Source: an uncultured Prevotellamassilia sp.
GTDB taxonomy: Bacteria; Bacteroidota; Bacteroidia; Bacteroidales; Bacteroidaceae
Length of the DNA stretch: 64,000 bases
NCBI GenBank assembly: GCA_934255485.1
Contig: CAKQOG010000005.1
Location: 1-64,000 of the forward strand
Direction of reading: 5' to 3'
The notes beneath the pieces are model-generated. The model was not told the DNA's origin, ran no database searches, and saw only the letters and a list, made by a program, of their open reading frames with translations. Shown here one piece after another: positions 61,475 through 64,000 of this stretch. The position numbers and the translations under genes are program-made. The stretch's first letter is position 1; each line of letters opens with the position of its first letter.

Positions 61475-63934
61475 TTACACATTTGCCACACGCATGATAT
61501 CGGCAAACACACCTGCTGCCGTTACTGCGGCTCCTGCCCCATATCCCTGAATAAGCATGGGGTAATCGCGGTAGCGCTCTGTGGTTAAGAGCAGAATATT
61601 ATTTGAACCTTCGAGGTCGTAGAGCGGATGACCTTGCGGTATCTCACGCAAACCCACCGAGGCTTTGCCGTCGGCCCATTCTGCCACAAAACGCCAACGC
61701 TTGCCCGTTTGCTCTAAGCGTTTACGCTCTTGCTCAAAGCGGGCATCGAGCGAAGGAAGTTGCGCCCAAAAGTTGTCGAGCGAACCATCGAAGAGTTCTT
61801 TAGGGATGAACAGATTGCATTCAACATCCTCGACATTGAGTTTGTAACCACTCTCGCGTGCCAAGATAACTAACTTGCGAATAACGTCCTTGCCCGAAAG
61901 GTCGATGCGTGGATCAGGCTCGCTATAGCCATTTTCTTGCGCCATCTTTACTGCTTTGCTAAGCGAAATATCAGCCGAAAGCGTGTTGAACACATAGTTG
62001 AGCGTACCGCTCAATACGGCCTCAATACGTAGCACTTTGTCGCCCGAACCACGAAGGTCGTTAATTGTGTTAATAATAGGCAGTCCGGCGCCAACGTTGG
62101 TTTCGAAGAGGTATTTAACGCCTTTTTCGCGTGCTATGTGTTTGAGGTGTAAATAGTTATCATAGTCTGATGATGCAGCAATTTTATTGGCTGCAACGAT
62201 ATTAACATTATGACTCAAAAGACGATCGTAAAAGCTTGCGACCTCGGCACTAGCAGTGCAATCAACAAACACACTGTTAAAGATATTCATCTCTTCAATC
62301 TCGCGCATCATGTGCTCTACACCCCCCTCAACCATGCTTTGCTTCATGAGTTGCTTGTAGTTACTAAGGTCTATACCATCGGCATCGTAAATGGCATGGC
62401 TCCGACCACTTATGCCCACAACCCTTATGTTAAGGCCTCGTTCACGAAACAACTTGTCGTGCTGAGTGGCCAACTGCTCTAATAGGCTGCCACCCACTGT
62501 GCCCGTTCCGCAAATAAAAAGGTTGAGGTCCTCGTGCTCGCTAAGAAAGAAACTATCGTGCAAAACGTTGATGGTTTTGCGCAACTGCTTGCGGTCTACA
62601 ACAAACGATAGGTTGATTTCTTGTCCACCCATAGCTGTGGCATTGATACTGATACCATTGCGACCTAACACGCTAAAGAGCTGTCCGGCTATGCCTGGCA
62701 TGTGGCGCATGCGTTGCCCCACTACGGCAACACTCGACAGTCCGTCGGCAAGTATGGCGGGGTTCATTGAGCCATCGACTATCTCAACCGCAAACTCCTT
62801 GTCGAGCAATTGGCAAGCTTTGCGTGCATCATCGGGCGTAAGGCAGAGCGTTGTGCTAGTCTCTGAAGAGTTTTGCGCAACCATAAATACGCTAATACCA
62901 GCCGCTGCAAGTGTGGTAAAGATGCGACGATTTACGCCAATTACACCCACCATTGATGCACCACTCACCGTAACTGTGCTTGTTTGCTTTACCGACGAAA
63001 TGCCGCGAATGGGGCGTTCGCTCTGCGTAACCTCTTGGCGGATGACGGTGCCACGATGTGTTGGGCAGAAGGTATTCTTAACATATATTGGTATGTTTTT
63101 TTTACACACGGGATAAATAGTAGGTGGGTAAACCACCTTGGCACCAAAGTTGCAAAGTTCCATTGCCTCGGCATAAGAGAGTTGGTCTATGGTAAAGGCA
63201 TTGGGAATAATCTTGGGGTCGGCAGTCATAAAGCCATCAACATCAGTCCATATTTCGAGTGCAGTTGCATTTAGAGCTGCTGCAATGATAGAGGCTGTGT
63301 AGTCAGAACCACCACGACCTAAGTTGGTAGATACGCCTGTGGCTTTATCTGAAGCTATAAAGCCACCCATTACTATGGGCTGGGTGACGTTTGAAAGTGC
63401 GTCTTTTATCAATTTGTTAGTGAGTTCAAAATCTACCAAATGCTTGGTAGATTGACGCTCAGTTTTGATAATCTTGCGAGAGTCAAAATGCACGGCACCT
63501 TCTATCACATCGGCCACTATAACCGACGAAAGGCGCTCACCATACGACACTATGGCATCCGAAATTTTAGGTGTAAGGTCTTGAATTAAACATACACCAT
63601 GCAATATGCTCTGCAGTTCGGCAAAAAGCGCATTGAGCTGATTAATTAGCAAAGCCTGTTTCTCAATGGGAACGAGGTCGGCCACCATTTGGTGGTGACG
63701 CTCTATGATGGCATTGAGCGCTGACACATAGGAGGGGTCGCCGTGGGCTGCTAATTGCGTAATTTGTAACAAACTATCGGTAACACCGCCAAGTGCCGAC
63801 ACCACTACGATAACACGGCTTTTTGTAGTTTGCGCTTCTACTATATGTTTGACATGCTGCAAGCCTTCGGCAGAACCTACCGATGAGCCACCAAATTTAA
63901 GGACTAATAGCTGTTGTTTATGGTTGATGTTCAT
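61475..63934 (-). CDS. thrA: Bifunctional aspartate kinase/homoserine dehydrogenase
   Basis: An 819-residue cytoplasmic enzyme. Aspartokinase domain about 1-290 (start KFGGSSVG, substrate region GRGGSDYTASI), two ACT regulatory domains about 310-460, and homoserine dehydrogenase about 465-819 (NAD(P)-binding GTGTVGGS, later AANKIAASS and the SGTLNYVFN catalytic region). It catalyses the first and third steps from aspartate toward threonine, methionine and (via the shared intermediate) lysine; the ACT domains suggest feedback control by threonine. The window ends 66 bases upstream of its start, with no TANNTTTG box in that stretch. Confidence 0.96.
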   Translation of the reverse strand: MNINHKQQLLVLKFGGSSVGSAEGLQHVKHIVEAQTTKSRVIVVVSALGGVTDSLLQITQLAAHGDPSYVSALNAIIERHHQMVADLVPIEKQALLINQLNALFAELQSILHGVCLIQDLTPKISDAIVSYGERLSSVIVADVIEGAVHFDSRKIIKTERQSTKHLVDFELTNKLIKDALSNVTQPIVMGGFIASDKATGVSTNLGRGGSDYTASIIAAALNATALEIWTDVDGFMTADPKIIPNAFTIDQLSYAEAMELCNFGAKVVYPPTIYPVCKKNIPIYVKNTFCPTHRGTVIRQEVTQSERPIRGISSVKQTSTVTVSGASMVGVIGVNRRIFTTLAAAGISVFMVAQNSSETSTTLCLTPDDARKACQLLDKEFAVEIVDGSMNPAILADGLSSVAVVGQRMRHMPGIAGQLFSVLGRNGISINATAMGGQEINLSFVVDRKQLRKTINVLHDSFFLSEHEDLNLFICGTGTVGGSLLEQLATQHDKLFRERGLNIRVVGISGRSHAIYDADGIDLSNYKQLMKQSMVEGGVEHMMREIEEMNIFNSVFVDCTASAEVASFYDRLLSHNVNIVAANKIAASSDYDNYLHLKHIAREKGVKYLFETNVGAGLPIINTINDLRGSGDKVLRIEAVLSGTLNYVFNTLSADISLSKAVKMAQENGYSEPDPRIDLSGKDVIRKLVILARESGYKLNVEDVECNLFIPKELFDGSLDNFWAQLPSLDARFEQERKRLEQTGKRWRFVAEWADGKASVGLREIPQGHPLYDLEGSNNILLLTTERYRDYPMLIQGYGAGAAVTAAGVFADIMRVANV

Positions 63935-64000
63935 TTAAGTCTGAGTGTTTTGTGGAGTTGTTTTTTTGTGCTATGCCTCTTTTATAACGGCTACAATTTT

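Overview
The window is chromosomal DNA of a Bacteroidales bacterium, most likely Prevotella or a close relative. Evidence for this: many genes are preceded by the Bacteroidota-type -7 promoter box TANNTTTG, usually without a clear Shine-Dalgarno sequence. There are three TonB-dependent or related outer-membrane receptors, a TamB/lipoprotein-TamA pair, an S46 dipeptidyl-peptidase, menaquinone synthesis (MenA) and secreted multidomain glycosidases with Prevotella-style C-termini. No phage, plasmid replication, CRISPR or rRNA genes are seen. The only mobile DNA is a probable insertion-sequence end at the extreme left.

Layout. 1-1.8 kb: IS end and an AT-rich radical SAM/SPASM gene. 1.8-6.4 kb: a secreted nucleotide-pyrophosphatase-type phosphodiesterase followed by an Oar-like TonB receptor. 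6.5-10.5 kb: a large secreted GH31 glycosidase with dockerin and cohesin-like modules. 10.6 kb: tRNA-Gln(CTG). 11.4-14.3 kb: DPP7-type peptidase divergent from a YqiA-like esterase. 14.5-21.6 kb: tamB and tamL. 21.7-27.7 kb: membrane-anchored hypothetical, LtaS-like sulfatase-fold enzyme, DUF349 protein, CorA transporter. 28-32.7 kb: copper operon (TonB receptor, CopA ATPase, exported HMA protein). 33.2-37.7 kb: ABC ATPase, permease, GntR regulator and outer-membrane beta-barrel receptor in one operon with a strong promoter/operator. 37.9-41.7 kb: secreted GH20 hexosaminidase. 41.9-47.8 kb: six-gene minus-strand run (MATE pump, cytidylate-kinase-like protein, secreted hypothetical, MenA, polysaccharide flippase, zinc peptidase). 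48.5-57.9 kb: SulP transporter, thymidine kinase, ThrE-like exporter, DedA / outer-membrane protein / S41 peptidase operon, UPF1-like helicase, outer-membrane protein. 58-64 kb: degenerate GH127-like protein, MarC, SUMF1-domain protein and bifunctional aspartokinase/homoserine dehydrogenase.

Most genes serve the cell envelope: capture of nutrients and metals, host-glycan and peptide breakdown, outer-membrane assembly and export. The most unusual feature is non-coding. Four separate intergenic regions (about 11.0, 32.9, 48.0 and 61.2 kb) each carry a short array of 4-5 units with a period of 22-23 bp. The units contain dyad symmetry, and three of the arrays are built on GATACG/CGTATC half-sites. 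No gene in the window explains them.

Gene starts were moved inward from the longest open frame where a better ATG, signal peptide or promoter position supported it. All functions are read from sequence motifs without database searches.
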